A stretch of 64,000 nt of DNA from Begonia masoniana (GCA_022432975.1 CM039512.1:40727086-40791085); one strand, 5' to 3'. Shown: positions 1 to 11,975, numbered from the stretch's first letter. Made by a program: numbers and translations. The notes: generated from the sequence alone by a model not told the origin.

Positions 1-83
1 GAATTTGTGGAGATATACGAGATTTAACGGGATTTACGGAAGGCAAAACGGTATGTTAATGTTTAATAGGAATTAATATTAGG

Positions 84-130
84 ATTATTATTATTATTAT
101 TATTATTATTATTTTTATTAATAATAATAA
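84..130. repeat. TTA/ATT microsatellite
   Basis: About ten ATT/TTA triplets followed by an interrupted mirror-like ATAATAATAAT stretch, inside the T1 LTR. Confidence 0.85.
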
Positions 131-1064
131 TTAAAATCAAAAGAATGGTTAAACCATTCTGTTGGTTTCAACGAGCTCGAGCTCGAGCCTGACGCCGAGA
201 GCGAACAGGGGAGGAGGAAGCGACGAGCGACGATTTCCGACGGCCATCACCGGCGTTTTCTGGCCCTCTCCGGCCAGACGACGGCGACGTGCGATCTCCG
301 GCCATCTCCGCGCGCAACCTGACCGGTAAGCTCGGTTTTCTCCCTGTTTTCGGTTTGGTTTGAGGCAGGGGGTGGCGAGCTCGATTGAGCTCCGATCACC
401 GGCCAATTTCGGTCACTTCCGGCGTGGGTTTTCCGACCCTAGGGCCGGCTATTGTTGCTTGGCCGTGGAATGCCCAATTTGGGCAAAAATCAGTGAAGCC
501 GATTTAGGGCAATTCGGTTTTGGTGAGTGTAGCTTCGATTTTGGGTTAGATTATTCTAATTGAGGGTATGTGTTGTCGATTGAGGAGGAAATGAGTAGAA
601 TTTGATGAAAAATTAAAAAGGGGGAAAATTTCGGGAAAGGGCAGAATCGGGTTTTGCCTGAATTGACCTAGCTTCGGTCGTTTATTTTAAAATTCCTTTT
701 GGCAGATTAAAATAGGTTATTAGAGGAGTACGTGGCCACTGGAATTGTTCAATTCCGATAACCGACGCAAAAGTTACGCGCGTTTGAGTTTCGAGTCGGT
801 TTTTGCCGAACCCAAATTAGTGGCCCATTTAATTAGATTTTAGTTGGATTAGGCTAGAAATAGTAATTTGAAATGTTTTCACGAAAATAAGAGTTTAGTT
901 ATGCCCGAACGAAATGAGTTAGAGTTTTTGAAGAAATTGTCTTAGCTCGGGATTTCGTTTAGCTTTGAAATGGATGATTTAGATTAATACTAATGACGTG
1001 CTATGAAATGCCTTAGGTAATCCAAGCTCTTCAAGGACGGTGCTCGGCATAGCCAGGACGCCAG

Positions 1065-1860
1065 GTAAGTGGATGTTAGGTTTTCGGCCCTTAAGGCCCT
1101 ACATTGTGACAACGTTAGGATTTTGTGTTTTCGATAATGATTTTCTGACTGTGGGTTTAATGAGTCGGGTAGCCTAGAATGTTAGTTATTAGTGGTTTGT
1201 TAAGTTTGTTATGAGTAAAGCTTGTCCATGTACATTGTGAATGGTTGATGATATGTCTATGTATGTCTATGAACTCCTCATGCATCATGTTTTATAAAAG
1301 GTGCATACGAACTATTTACGAGCATGTTTTTATGATGAATTGAACGATAATGATTTAAAGATGATATGTGAAACGTTGAAGTAAAGAACGATCAAGTGAA
1401 TGATGTATGTTTCTCAAGCGAATGATGTATGTTTCTCACATGAATGATGTATGTTTCTCAAGTGAATGATGTATGTTTCTCACGGGAATGATGTATGTTT
1501 CTCACGGGGCAAGTCATGTATGTTTCTCACGGGGCAAGTCATGTATGTTCTCACGGGAAACTGAATGATGTATGTTCTCACGGGGCAAGTCATGTATGTT
1601 CTCACGGGAAACTGAATGATGTATGTTCTCACGGGACAAGTCATGTATGTTCTCACGGGGCAAGTCATGTATATTCTCAAGGGGCAAGTCATGGTTCTCA
1701 CGGGGCAAGGAAATGGTCTACTACGTAGACAGATGAGAAAATGTTAACAAAACGAAACGAAATGAATATGTTTATGAAAAGTCACGCATTCATGCATAAG
1801 TTATCCATAGAGCATCCCCTTACTAAGCATTAGGCTTAATGTTTATGTTGTATGATGTAG
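1065..1860 (+). other. T1 LTR: candidate intron-like segment
   Basis: It begins at CCAG|GTAAGT and ends at GATGTAG|GTG, with TTACTAAGC about 35 nt upstream of the end as a possible branch site. CCTACATT (1098-1105) near the start is complementary to GATGTAGG (1854-1861) at the end. Both differ from the CCTACACC/GGTGTAGG of other LTRs here in a way that keeps pairing. The minisatellite lies between. Splicing is inferred, not shown. Confidence 0.4.
1396..1715 (+). repeat. T1 LTR minisatellite, about 24-bp unit
   Basis: About 13 degenerate copies of a unit built on ATGTATGTTTCTCACGGG. Later copies lose one T and alternate GGGCAAGTC with GGAAACTGAATG spacers. Open frames across it on both strands follow from the repetition. 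Confidence 0.85.
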
Positions 1861-2598
1861 GTGACAGGTGTGAAGGTGAGAGTTCCTCTTGATGACAAAG
1901 AATAGGTGGTCGACGGGTGGTGCTCGTGGCGACGGGGTGTGTTTGGCTTGGCTTGATGATCCGATGGGGTGGCCCGACTGTTTTGTGGTGAATGGATGTG
2001 AGTTGGTTTTGTCGGTTAGTAGGTCTACGTGTCGGTTTTGTTTGTGAAAGTACGAAAATGTTTAAGTATGAGGATTAGATGTTTTGATAGAAAAATGTAT
2101 GAATAGTCGAGTTTTGATGTATATGTAGTGGTAGTAGATTGTTTAGAATGTGGAGTCTTAATTTTAGAAATATACTGGAACTGTTTGGCTTATTTTTAAA
2201 ACATGTAAGGATATGCTCGATTTTTAGAGCGATCCACGCAGTTTGTTTTCTTGAGTCTTTCGAAATTATAGGTAATATTAGTGTCGTGTTTTGATGATCG
2301 ACGTATGAGCGTTTTGTTTTAATTGATCTTACTTTAAATGTCAATTGGTTTAAGTCATTAATGGTTTTAGTCTAGTTTTAAATGTTTTAATAGTCGAAAT
2401 GTTTTACGCTTAAAAGTTTAATGTTTAAGTCAAAGTTAGTCCCTCAAGGTTGCTAGAGGTGGGTCAATTGTCTAAGTCCGTTTTCTTTTAAAGTGTTAAG
2501 TAAAAATGAAAAAGTTAATTTTGAGAAAATACGAGGGCTTAGGTAATGGTTATGTCACGCAAGTCCGTGGCGGCCCTGATCGGGTTGGGGTCATCACA

Positions 2599-4333
2599 AA
2601 CAACTCATCAAGCTGAGTCCTCAGCTCTCTCAACTCAGCTGGTGCCAACCGATACGGCTTTTTAAACCTTGGCGCAGTATTCGGATGGACATCAATAGTA
2701 AACTCAATCTCCCGGTCTTGTAGTAACCCGAGAAGATCATCAAGGAATATCTCAGAGAACTCTCTGACTATAGGAATGTCGCTCGGCTTTACTCTGCTGA
2801 GAACCTGAACATCAAATACTGTGGCCAAATAAATAGAGCACGCACCTTTAAACTACTCGTTGATCTTCATGGAATAAGAAATAGGCGATCCGCTCAATCT
2901 GCTCATCGCCTGATAAGAAAACTCGGCTTTACCCGGGGGTCGGAAGGTCACAATCCCGGATCGACAATCGATGGTGGTGAAGTGCTATGCAAGCCAGTCC
3001 ATCCCCAGATAAGATCATACTGCTCTATGCTCAGAACTATCAAACGAGCATAAAGGGTAATATCCCCCACTGAGATGACGTTGCCCTGGAGAATACGTTC
3101 TGACTGCATAAGCTCTCCTGAAGGCAGCATCACTCTATACTCGACCCCAGCTAACTCAGACTCTAATCCCAATCTAGGCACGCATGCAGTCGATATGAAG
3201 GAGTGTGTAGCTCCCGTATCCATCAAAGTAAAAACAGCGGTGCCCATAATCAGAATAGTACCTGCCATCACAGAGGGCTGAGCCTCGTCGTCGACATCGT
3301 TAGGCTCTATGAATGCAAAAATCCTCGGCATAACCCTCCTCTGATCACCGCCTGACAAATCTCGGCCGGGTTTCGGGCAATCCTTGACGTAATGGCCAAT
3401 CTCCCCACATCTAAAACACTGATTAGTGCCAACGCGGCACTCCCCACTATGCTCCTTCTGGCACCTGGGGCACCATGGCATCTGAGAAGCCCCCTGTACT
3501 TGCTTCCCCTTACCCCGATCGTTACCCCCCTCAAGAGGTCTTTTAACACCCCTCTGCTGCTGCTGGGGCTGTGCTCTAGGCTGCCAACCTCGATTCTGCG
3601 ACTGAGGTCGGATCTCACGGAAGAAGCCCTTAGCTGGCTCCCTCGGTCTAACACAAGTAGCTCTGGCAGCCTCAATATCCAGAGCTCTAGCTGTGATGTC
3701 AGAATAGGGCGTATCAATAATACCTGAAACAATAACGTGCATCCGAATCTCCGGATTAAGTCCCTCCATAAACTGGTGCACCTTCTCCTCATTGTCGCTG
3801 ACAAGGCACGAAGCAAATCGCGATAAGGACTCGAACTTCCAGATATACTCTGCAACTGAACTTGTCTGCTTCAGCTGCATAAACTCATTCCTCTTCGCCA
3901 CTCTCACTGTGCGGCTGAAATACTTATCGAAGAACACGGTCTTAAACCGCTCCCACGTCATAACTGATATATTTGTCGTCACCTTGATCGAATCCAACCA
4001 GAAACGGGCGTCTAACGCTAGGTGGAAGGTAACATAAGCCACCTTACTCCCGTTCCCCACCTCTGCATAATTCAGCATATCCTCCATCACTCGAATCCAC
4101 TCCTCCGCAATATTTGGATCCGATGATCAACCGTCGAACACTGGAGGCCGTAGACTCTAGAACTTCTGCATACCCTGGTTATTAGGAACCACCAAATCCT
4201 ACGCCCTCTGGTTCTCTCGATTTACTAGACTCTCGATTTGTTGTGCTTGGCGGTCCATGTGTTGCGACTGACGGTCTAGCAACTCCGTAAGTTAATCTAG
4301 CGCGTCATCCCGAGGATCTTTTCCTCGAACCAT
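2599..4333 (-). pseudogene. T2: broken gag-protease-RT polyprotein (5' part)
   Basis: Start ATG is at 4331-4333 on the minus strand. The first 85 codons contain four in-frame stops. The frame is then open from 4090 through a capsid region and a zinc-binding region with C-x2-C-x3-H-x3-C followed by CxRCGEIGHYVKDC, to an aspartic protease with DTGATHSF (near 3220). A one-base loss near 3010 shifts the frame just after protease, and a further stop (E to TAG) lies near 2855. The RT N-terminus follows in another frame until it is cut at 2598 by the T1 LTR. The remaining RT, RNase H and integrase would lie left of the window. Gag and protease closely match T11, so T2 and T11 are one family. The product would be the particle protein and protease of a Tekay-like chromovirus, but this copy cannot encode it. 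Confidence 0.9.
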
Positions 4334-4496
4334 ATTTAATAACTCCTATAAAATCAAAACAATAATCCTAAGAAATATGGAATCAAATAAAGCAGTAAAC
4401 GTACTTACGATTGAGGAAGGATGTCCGCGTAGTGGCTGTGCAGTCGAGCAGCCAACAGAACCGATTTTAAAACCCGGGGGCTCTGATACCATAATT
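4334..4496 (-). promoter_or_regulatory. T2 primer site and leader with candidate mini-intron
   Basis: The primer site complementary to initiator tRNA-Met (TGGTATCAGAGC on the minus strand) is at 4480-4491, five bases inside the LTR edge. A 63-nt intron-like segment (4346-4408) starts with GTAAGTACG and ends with TATAG, 12 nt before the gag ATG. The primer site plus the preceding A forms an ATG that opens a short upstream frame beginning MVSEPPGFKIGSV. Confidence 0.8.
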
Positions 4497-6873
4497 TGTA
4501 GCGACCCTAATACTGTACCCAATTTCCCGTACATATTTTTTTTTATCCTTATTATGAACTTTAAATTTAAACTTAAGCAGAAATTAAATCAAAATCGAAG
4601 TTTGTTTAGAAAATCGTTTAAAAACAACATAAAACCAATTAAATAAAACTTAAAACATTTAGTAAAACAAATAAAACTATTACAAACAATCGGCTAAACG
4701 TGGGAGGGCATATTCGGCATTTGACAATCGAAAGCCAAGGGCGATCGATTGCTGCCCAAGCGATCGATCGCTACAATCGACACAGGGAGGGGTGATCAGT
4801 CGCCCCTCACACCCGCGCCCAGTCGCCCTTCACACCCTCCTTCTTTCTTCTTTCTTTTTATACAAGTGTTCTCTGGAATCCGAAGTTCCAGAGAGCAAAC
4901 ACCAACATTTTATCCCTCCCAATTAAACAAACTAAACACACGTTAAACTTTCATAAAAACGAACTGCGTGGATACGTTTAAAAATCGACAAATCCTCCTG
5001 TTTTAAATTCCAAGCAGTTCCAATGAAACACTATAAAAACACAGTTTATAAAACAGGTTTTCAAATCATTTAAAAACTCAAAACATGAACCTAATATCTA
5101 ACCAGATCCAAGCATCCTAATATATTCTACTTTACACATATTTTATCCCAAAAATAACCCAGTACTCTCAAAACACGTACATACATCCCCACGGGTCATA
5201 ACGCACCGACTACTCAGCACACTCCCACGGGCCATTCTCCATCAACTGCATCATACGTCAGGAGGAGGAACGTAATCCTCACCTGGCTCAATGTCACCTA
5301 CACCATACAGACACACTATGAGCTAAAGGCTCAGTAAATTCTAAGTAAATGCAGATGCGTGCAGTGCATATGGAGTTCATAAATCATGCAAAACATACAG
5401 ATCATGGCAGACAGAATATCACCGAGATCTCATCCCCCTAACCGGAGAGAGCCCATCCAGCGGTCTGACTACTCTTTCCAGCTAGAGGAGGGGCGTACAC
5501 GCTTACAACACGTACAGCCAGGCCTGAACCCCACCTCGCATGACCAGATAACAGATTACGTATTTTATTACATTACATGAGATGTGGTATTTGTCAGACT
5601 CTTAATCGGTCAACACAATAGATCAATAGCCCCCTTTCGGGCCACATCGGTTTTCTGAAAACATCGTGCGGAAATTCATTTTCACGCTTAGTTAAAATAC
5701 GTGATGCATGAACAGTTATAAGCATAATATAAACAACTAACATGCATACCATCAGGACGAATAAAAAAATAACCTAATAAACGATTAACCAAACTACCCA
5801 ACCAAAGCAATTTAAACACTCAATACTCTAAAATCCTCGACGCGACATTGAAGTACGGTGTAGGCCAATCGGCCAGAGTAAGTCACGAGAACTTACCTTG
5901 TGCGCGCTGGACTTCGACCTCTGTCCACGAGAGTCGTTCGCCCGAGGCAAAACATGACATTTGTCACTAAAACAAGTTTAAGCTACTAAACGTCCAAATT
6001 TAACAAAACCTTAACTAAAAAAATTTCCTAAAGCTTTAATCCAATTCATTGACCTATTTCATCGAGCAATACACGCTCGGCAACTCAAATCCCAAATTAC
6101 GAGTTTTCCCTAAATCTCGAAATTTCTAGAATTTTAACATTTTCCACAAATTAATCTAGTTTCGTCCAATAACGCTCAATAAATTCTATACTTTCATAAA
6201 CTACGATAACCTATTGATTTTTAAACCCGAAATTGCATTTTTAACCTAAACCCTAACGTTAAATTGGCCTGACAACTGAAAACTAACGCTCTAGAATCAT
6301 AGATTCATACCTAGGGTTGCAAGAGGAGGAGAAAGCACGAAGAAAACGAGAAGATCGGGAGACAAATCGGAGTTCGGTGTGGAGGAATCATCTAATGGCA
6401 GAGAGGAGAAATCGCCTCTGGCGTTTTCGTGAAAACAGAGAAGAAGAAATGAGGGAGAAAAGGGATGTCTGATATTTTTATAATTTTGGTTTGGTAAATT
6501 ACCATTTTGCCCTTCGTTTGATTTTCTATTTGTTTCGTCCTTCGTTTCATTAATTGGCTAACTATTCGGTTTCTCCAAATCTCCTTATTTCACCAATAAG
6601 TCCAACTTATTATTTGAGATTTATTAAAACTGTCCGTTTGCAAATCGAACTTCGTTTACTATTTTTACTAAAACGTCTTTTATATTACGAGAAACGTAAT
6701 TACTCGAAATATAGCGTTATTACTCCAAAAATTCTCGTAAATTTCTTAAAATTCCTATTAATCGTTAGGATTCTAATAACGCCTTCTTTTTGCAAAACGG
6801 ACATGATTTGACATATTTACAAAAATGCCATCATATAATATAATATTAATATCTCGTAAAGCCGGGTATTACA
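4497..6873 (-). mobile_element. T2: 5' LTR, minus strand (2377 bp)
   Basis: On the minus strand it starts TGTAATACCCGGC and ends GGGTCGCTACA, next to the primer site. It is homologous along its length to the T11 LTR. It lacks the foldback insertion of T11 and so provides the empty site for it. A cluster of GATCGATC-type palindromes lies at 4741-4775 near its 3' end. The right edge abuts T3 LTR sequence. GTGTT (6874-6878) is the possible target duplication, with its partner outside the window. Confidence 0.88.
5298..5896 (-). other. T2 LTR: candidate intron-like segment
   Basis: On the minus strand it runs from AG|GTAAGT (plus-strand ACTTACCT at 5891-5898) to TATGGTGTAG|G. The block GGCCTACACCGTAC just inside the start is complementary to GTATGGTGTAGG at the end. 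No clear minisatellite fills this copy. Confidence 0.38.
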
Positions 6874-7792
6874 GTGTTAGGGCGTGTGCCTCCGGTCTTG
6901 CTCTGTGGGTCAAGGCGTGGCCGTCCAAAATTGTGTTGGGGCGTGTGCCTATTTGATTCACATGAAAGTGGAAGATAAATGTAACTGAAATGAAAAGAAA
7001 ACAACAGAGTGTGTAGAAACTGCATGTTAGGGTTGAGTCGAGCATGTGTTGATGTGCTGTGCATTATTTCCCTACTTACTAAGCATTAGGCTTACTTTTG
7101 TGTTTTATGGTGTAGGTGGTGACGTGTTACAGATGAGTTAGACGAGGGAGCCAGGATTAGGCGGTAGTCGGTGGCACACGGGGCACGCCGGTGCAGGCAG
7201 TTGTCGGGGCGCCTCGACCATGGTCTTCGGGGGAATGTGGGGTTTTTCATTTTGGTAGATATTGTAGATGTTTGGTTGTGAAAATGATGGGAATGTGTGT
7301 GACTCTTTTTTGTTGATGTTTTGACAGTTATGGTATAGCTATTTAGATTTGTTGTATATAGTCATAGTTAAGGATGATGTGTCGCCCTATACTGTGGACT
7401 TTCTTTAGTTAGGGATGTTCGTATTTTAGTTTCCCTCTTTACTGCTAATTGAAGATTTCGCATGCTGATTAATTAAGCAGGAGTATTCTGGATTGGTTGG
7501 GATTTATTCGTTTGCAGGTACCTAGCATTTTGGAGGCGCCATTTTCAAGCGTTACTTTGTCGAAATTTTTGGAGAGGTCGCCGTGATACTTAAGGTTAGG
7601 ATTAAGGGAAATTAGTGAGTCTAGGCAGCTAGGTAAGACATGAGAGAGCTTCGGGAGATTTAGCTTTAAATTCCACTGTGTTAGTTTTATTTTATGTTTT
7701 GGGGTTTATAAAACTTATTTTAAATTATGTTTTAACGTGGGATGGGTTAGTAAAGTAGCGCACCGAGCCAAGGTGGGTTCGGGGGCGTTATA
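6874..7792 (+). mobile_element. T3: right part of a + strand LTR
   Basis: This is the 3' third of an LTR, cut on its left by T2. It shows TTACTAAGCATTAGGCTTA (7075-7093), GGTGTAGG (7109-7116), and the block with TAGCATTTTGGAGGCGCC shared with T6, T8 and T9 LTRs. It ends GGGGGCGTTATA at 7792. No primer site follows, so it is a 3' or solo LTR inserted in the tail of T4. ATTTT (7793-7797) would be the target duplication. Confidence 0.8.
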
Positions 7793-8538
7793 ATTTTTCT
7801 AACCTGAGTACATTCATGGAGGATTGTCAACTCTCTATGACTCTAATTTAGGTCATTCTAACTATACCTCATAATACCCAACCTATTAACACTTAATAAT
7901 CACTACCATTGTTGACCTCACTTTAATCGACAATCCATTAAATTCTTTAACTCAGGCTTTTTTCACATAATACCTTTTGTCGTCTAAATTTCTTAAATCA
8001 ACACTTTACTTAAACTAGATGCTCAAATACAATAGACACCTAGATACTTCAGTCTACGTAAATCTAAAATATACTCCTTTAAAACCTCCAACTTGAATCC
8101 TTAGCTATCGATCCAGTTTATCCTGGTGCAGTAATCTCTTTCATCTTATCAACTCCAACCGTTTGGGTAACTTACTTAGCACTACAAGTAGCCCTATCTA
8201 TCCCTCCTGTCACTACTTCTACTTTTGTTGGAGCCCTAATGGTATTTCAACGATTCAAGATATTTCCGATAAATTCATTTCTAACTTTAAACTTCTATTT
8301 CGTTCATCGTATCCTAAAACTTTAAGATTTTGCTAACTAAGGTCAAATTTCTATCTCTCATGGGATATATCTCTCTAAGGATAACAAAATTCTAGATTAT
8401 CTATTTTGACGCATAGCTGTCTCATGCTGACGTCTATCTCGCCTTACCTTTAATCCACCATAAATCACATTTTTCACACTAGAACCTACCTCATAAATAT
8501 ACTACACACGCCTGACTATTACAACATGCATTGAATGA
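7793..8538 (-). mobile_element. T4: pol-less interior downstream of gag
   Basis: This lies between T4 gag and the T3 insertion. I see no RT, RNase H or integrase motif on either strand. It is AT-rich and full of stops, like the corresponding 1.5 kb of T9. It is interior DNA of a gag-only element, partly outside the window. Confidence 0.55.
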
Positions 8539-9102
8539 CTAAAATACTATACCTGAGGTCACCACTGGTTGATCATTACACTCAAACTCGATCTTCTTTA
8601 TAGCGGGACAGTCCTTAACTATGTGGCCCGGTTCATCACACTTGAAGCACCGAGTAACTCTTGGTTTGGTGCAATCTCGGACAAAATGGCCATCCTCAAA
8701 ACAGTTGTAACATTTGCCTACATACTGCCCACACTCTCCTGGATGGGCTTTTAAACACTTGGGACATTGTAGATACCCTCTCTTTTTAAGTTGTTGCGAC
8801 TTCTTTCCTCCCCTCTGATCAATCAAATTTTCTCCTGGCCTTTTTACTCCTTGTGGTTGCGAAAAAGATTCTCCCCTAGGGTTTTCTATTGACTTAACCC
8901 ACTCGCTTTTGGCCAATAATACTTCTATTGTCTTTGAAGTCACCTCCAAGTATGATGCCTCTAGTTGTTCAGATAAAATCAACCTCTGATTTACTAGACT
9001 ACTCCACATGTCGGTTTGCATACATACCAACTCCGTAAGAAGCTTGACTAACTCTTTAAGCTTGTTTCTAGGTTGTCCTGGTTGTCGTGGGTTCCTCGAC
9101 AT
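8539..9102 (-). CDS. T4: shortened gag with three zinc-binding motifs
   Basis: ATG at 9100-9102 was chosen because it matches the gag start of T9 (MxRNxRQxxxPR) and sits 9 nt after the candidate mini-intron. The 187-residue product keeps the N-terminal helix region and a C-terminal zinc array: C-x2-C-x3-H-x3-C, then CYNCFEDGHFVRDC, then CFKCDEPGHIVKDC. Compared with T9, most of the capsid core (about 130 residues) is missing, yet the frame stays open. The same frame also runs upstream through the mini-intron to 9237, so an unspliced product could be extended. Gag would package RNA in cytoplasmic particles. Without the capsid core this copy is probably a relic or an interfering fragment. No pol follows. 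Confidence 0.7.
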   Translation of the reverse strand: MSRNPRQPGQPRNKLKELVKLLTELVCMQTDMWSSLVNQRLILSEQLEASYLEVTSKTIEVLLAKSEWVKSIENPRGESFSQPQGVKRPGENLIDQRGGKKSQQLKKRGYLQCPKCLKAHPGECGQYVGKCYNCFEDGHFVRDCTKPRVTRCFKCDEPGHIVKDCPAIKKIEFECNDQPVVTSGIVF

Positions 9103-9256
9103 TTCTATTCCTGAAAAAGTTAGAAAAAATCTAATCTTAGAAAGAAAATAACTAAAAGTAACGAAATACTTACAGTCGGTGAAGCACGTTGCATGGCGGC
9201 CAGCATTGTCGGGTAATCCTTTGAACTTCTCGACCACTTTTGCTCTGATACCAACT
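9103..9256 (-). promoter_or_regulatory. T4 primer site and leader with candidate mini-intron
   Basis: Minus-strand TGGTATCAGAGC lies at 9242-9253, three bases inside the LTR edge. A 63-nt intron-like segment (9111-9173) runs from GACT|GTAAGTATTT to TTTTTCAG|GAATAG. A short upstream frame beginning MVEKFKGLPDNAG precedes it. Removal of the segment would create a TGA directly before the gag ATG. Confidence 0.78.
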
Positions 9257-10061
9257 TGTAACGCCCCCGAACCCGCCCCGGCTCAGTGCGCTACTTTGCT
9301 AACTCAACCCTCGTTTAAAACGACGCTTAAAATAATTTTTGTAAATTATACGACTCAGTTTTTGGGTTTTTCGAACCCTCGAAAAATGTTGGGAAACGTG
9401 CGTGAAATACGTTTAAAATACGTCAGAAAATGTCGGGTCAAAACATAGTAGAAATAGGAAGTTTTAAAAAAAAATTAAAAAAAAAGGTGCTGGGCACGGT
9501 GCGCGCCTCTGCTGCGCGCTATGCCACTTTTTTCCGTTTTTTTCGACCTTTTCTCACTTTTCTTCATTTTCCATCAAGCCAAACACTTCCAAAAATTCTA
9601 AAATTTTTACCACACATTCCTGACACCTTAAACTCCCTGCCACGTAAAAATCTTGAAAAATTGACTTAAAACGTTTAATTAAAAAAATAGAGAACGTAAA
9701 CCTGACGTTATTTATTTTAAAATCAAAACGGGCGGCATAACGCCTAAAATTATCAAAACCCCAAAACCTGCAAATGTAACTATTTTAAAGACTGTTTAAA
9801 ACATGCCCAAAATCATTTACATACCATATTCATAAATTTATAAAATCATTGTTATTCACATAATCTAAACAATTTAAAACACCAAAACCATTTAAAACAA
9901 TCACCACTAACTACATCAAAATATTAACCTCCCACAACTACCCAAGGAAGAAAATGGCCAAGATGCCCCGACAATAGCCTGCACCGGCATACCCCATACT
10001 CCTCCGACTGCTGCCTAGTCCTGGACTGTCTCCTCTATTTCACCTGTGTAAAACTCATCAC

Positions 10062-10783
10062 CTACACCATAGAACACAAAACATAAGCCTAATGCTTAGC
10101 AAGTAGGGAAAAATGCACTTTAAAGCAATGCATGCTCAACTCAACCCTAAAATACAGTTTCTACACACTCTGTTGTTTTCTTTTCATTCTGGATGCATTT
10201 ATCTTTCACTTGCGTGTGAATCAAGTAGGCACATGTCCCAACACAATCTAGGACGGCCACGCCTTGACCCACGGAGCAAGATCGGAGGCACTCATCCTAA
10301 ACAATCCGAGACGGCCATACCGAATCTCCTCCTTCGTCGATCGTAGAATCCCCAGTGTGCCTTCCGGCACGAGCAGGTCGAGGCAATCAGAATCCCCAAT
10401 GTGCCTTTCAGCACGAACAGGTCGAGGCATTTTGAATCCCAGTGTGCTTTTCAACGTGAGCAGGTCGAGGCATTCATACTCACGACACATTACGTAATTT
10501 AGCATAGCATCTCTCGTAGGATCCCTCTCAGGGTGCTACAACGAGCCACTTGCCCGACGAGGCTATTCTACTCGAGACCAGGTTGCATATCCATTTTCTT
10601 ATCTTACATTTCACTTTCAAAGTTTGCAAACGATGCTCAAAACACGTATTTCATAGTTAGAAAACAATGATGCATGTCACACAAAATGCTCAACACGAAA
10701 CAAAACAAAACAACCAAGCAAACAATTCCCTACCGTTCCATGGTGTAGTCCCGAAGGCAAAACACAAGCTATCCACTACTTAC
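10062..10783 (-). other. T4 LTR: candidate intron-like segment
   Basis: On the minus strand it runs from CCAG|GTAAGT to TATGGTGTAG|GTG, with CTTGCTAAGCATTAGGC before the acceptor. CTACACCATGG near the donor pairs with CTATGGTGTAG at the acceptor. A 3-copy minisatellite lies inside. Confidence 0.4.
10345..10475 (-). repeat. T4 LTR minisatellite, about 44-bp unit x 3
   Basis: Three imperfect copies, each with GAATCCCCAGTGTGCCTT, then CACGAGCAGGTCGAGGCA, starting near 10346, 10390 and 10434. Confidence 0.8.
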
Positions 10784-11809
10784 CTGGCTGCTCGGCACTC
10801 GATTGTTCACTTTGTCCAACCGAATTACACGTACAATCACCTAAAACACGAAAACTTAACTTAGTAACACACTAATAAACTTCTAAGAAATTCCTAAACC
10901 TAAACTAACCAAAACTACACCACAATTCAACCTAAAACCACAAAACCCGATTTTTATGCAAATTTTACCGTCCAAGTTCAAACGGCCATAACTTTCTCGT
11001 TTTTCAAAGGATTTCAACGTGCCACCCAATTCGGAAACCTCTACACGTCTACTATCCATTGAAACACTCAAATTAACCAAATAAATTCAATGGCCAATCC
11101 GAAATGCACCAAAACAGAACCGGTGCACAAGTTGTACAAAACCAGTTTTTCACAACTTACTTCCAATTTTCATTCTAACTGCATAAACCACCTAAACCAA
11201 TTCATCCAACAACTAAATCATCAAATTTAGAAAGAAATGTAACATTTAAAGTCAAAATTCGGACTCCATGAACTAGGGTTTCCAAACCCTATTCAACACC
11301 TCACAAAACACCTTAAAAACACTCCAAATTAACACCTAAATGTAATACACTCAAAAGTAAAAGTTCACCTTAAACCTTGAAAAACCTTGAAGGATAGGAG
11401 GTGGAGAAACTCTCCAATGGCAGCCAAAATATCATGGAGAAGGAAGAGGAAGAAAGGTGTTTTGCCATTTTAACACCTAATTAACCAAATTTATAAAATA
11501 AACTTTTTACCTTTTTGTTTCCACCACTAATTTTCCTATATTTATAAAATTGTCTCTCCTTCATTTATCCCCCTTCTTCAACGTGACACCACTTATAACT
11601 TTCCTTTTTATTTTATTTAATTACAAATTTTCTCTTGGTTAATTTATATTTTGACTTTTCAAACAATTTCTTTTCTATTTTAACTTGTCAACTTCTTTTT
11701 CCCTTGACTTTTCTCCTAACCACTCCTAAACCCTTCCTCACATAGCATTAAACTCTCATACATTTCTAACCTAGGCTACGCACATTATCGAGATTTTTCG
11801 GGTGTTACA

Positions 11810-11975
11810 CCCTTTATACGACCGAACCCTCCGGCCTAAGTCCAAGTCGGGATCCACAGAATTTTCACGTCACCCTCTGGCTCAAGTCCCACTCGGGATT
11901 GGCGGAGCACTTGGTGGTTCCTCCTCATACGTGTCCATTCGAGTCATCGCAATCACCCCCCCTCGGGGCCCAACG
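11810..11975 (-). mobile_element. Cassandra-type TRIM relic
   Basis: It is similar to the right part of a Cassandra LTR and the adjacent interior at 53593-53763: a CTTTATACGACC-like start, GTCATCGCA as the LTR edge near 11951, then ATCACCCCCCCTCGGGGCCC. The left part was separated by T4. T5 begins inside its interior at 11976. CAACG (11971-11975) would be the T5 target duplication. Confidence 0.65.

Larger units (their letters stand above)
1..2598 (+). mobile_element. T1: Ty3/gypsy LTR (right part, 3' or solo LTR)
   Basis: The left end lies outside the window. The right end reads GGGGTCATCACA and abuts, in mid-codon, the RT region of a minus-strand gypsy pol, so T1 was inserted there. No primer site follows, so this is a 3' or solo LTR. 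Orientation is inferred from homology of 140-470 and 660-800 with the + LTRs of T6 (GC-rich leader, then a block containing GATAACCGACGCAAAAG). The possible target duplication AACAA (2599-2603) cannot be checked because its partner is outside the window. It contains splice-like motifs and a short minisatellite, listed separately. Small reading frames in it are not convincing genes. Confidence 0.8.
9257..11809 (-). mobile_element. T4: 5' LTR, minus strand (2553 bp)
   Basis: On the minus strand it starts TGTAACACCCGAAAAATC and ends GGCGTTACA beside the primer site. It is related to T9 and T10 LTRs, most clearly in a block (about 10965-11075) conserved with T9 (45955-46050) and T10 (55030-55140). 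The right edge abuts a Cassandra relic, with CCCTT (11810-11814) as a possible target duplication. Confidence 0.87.
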
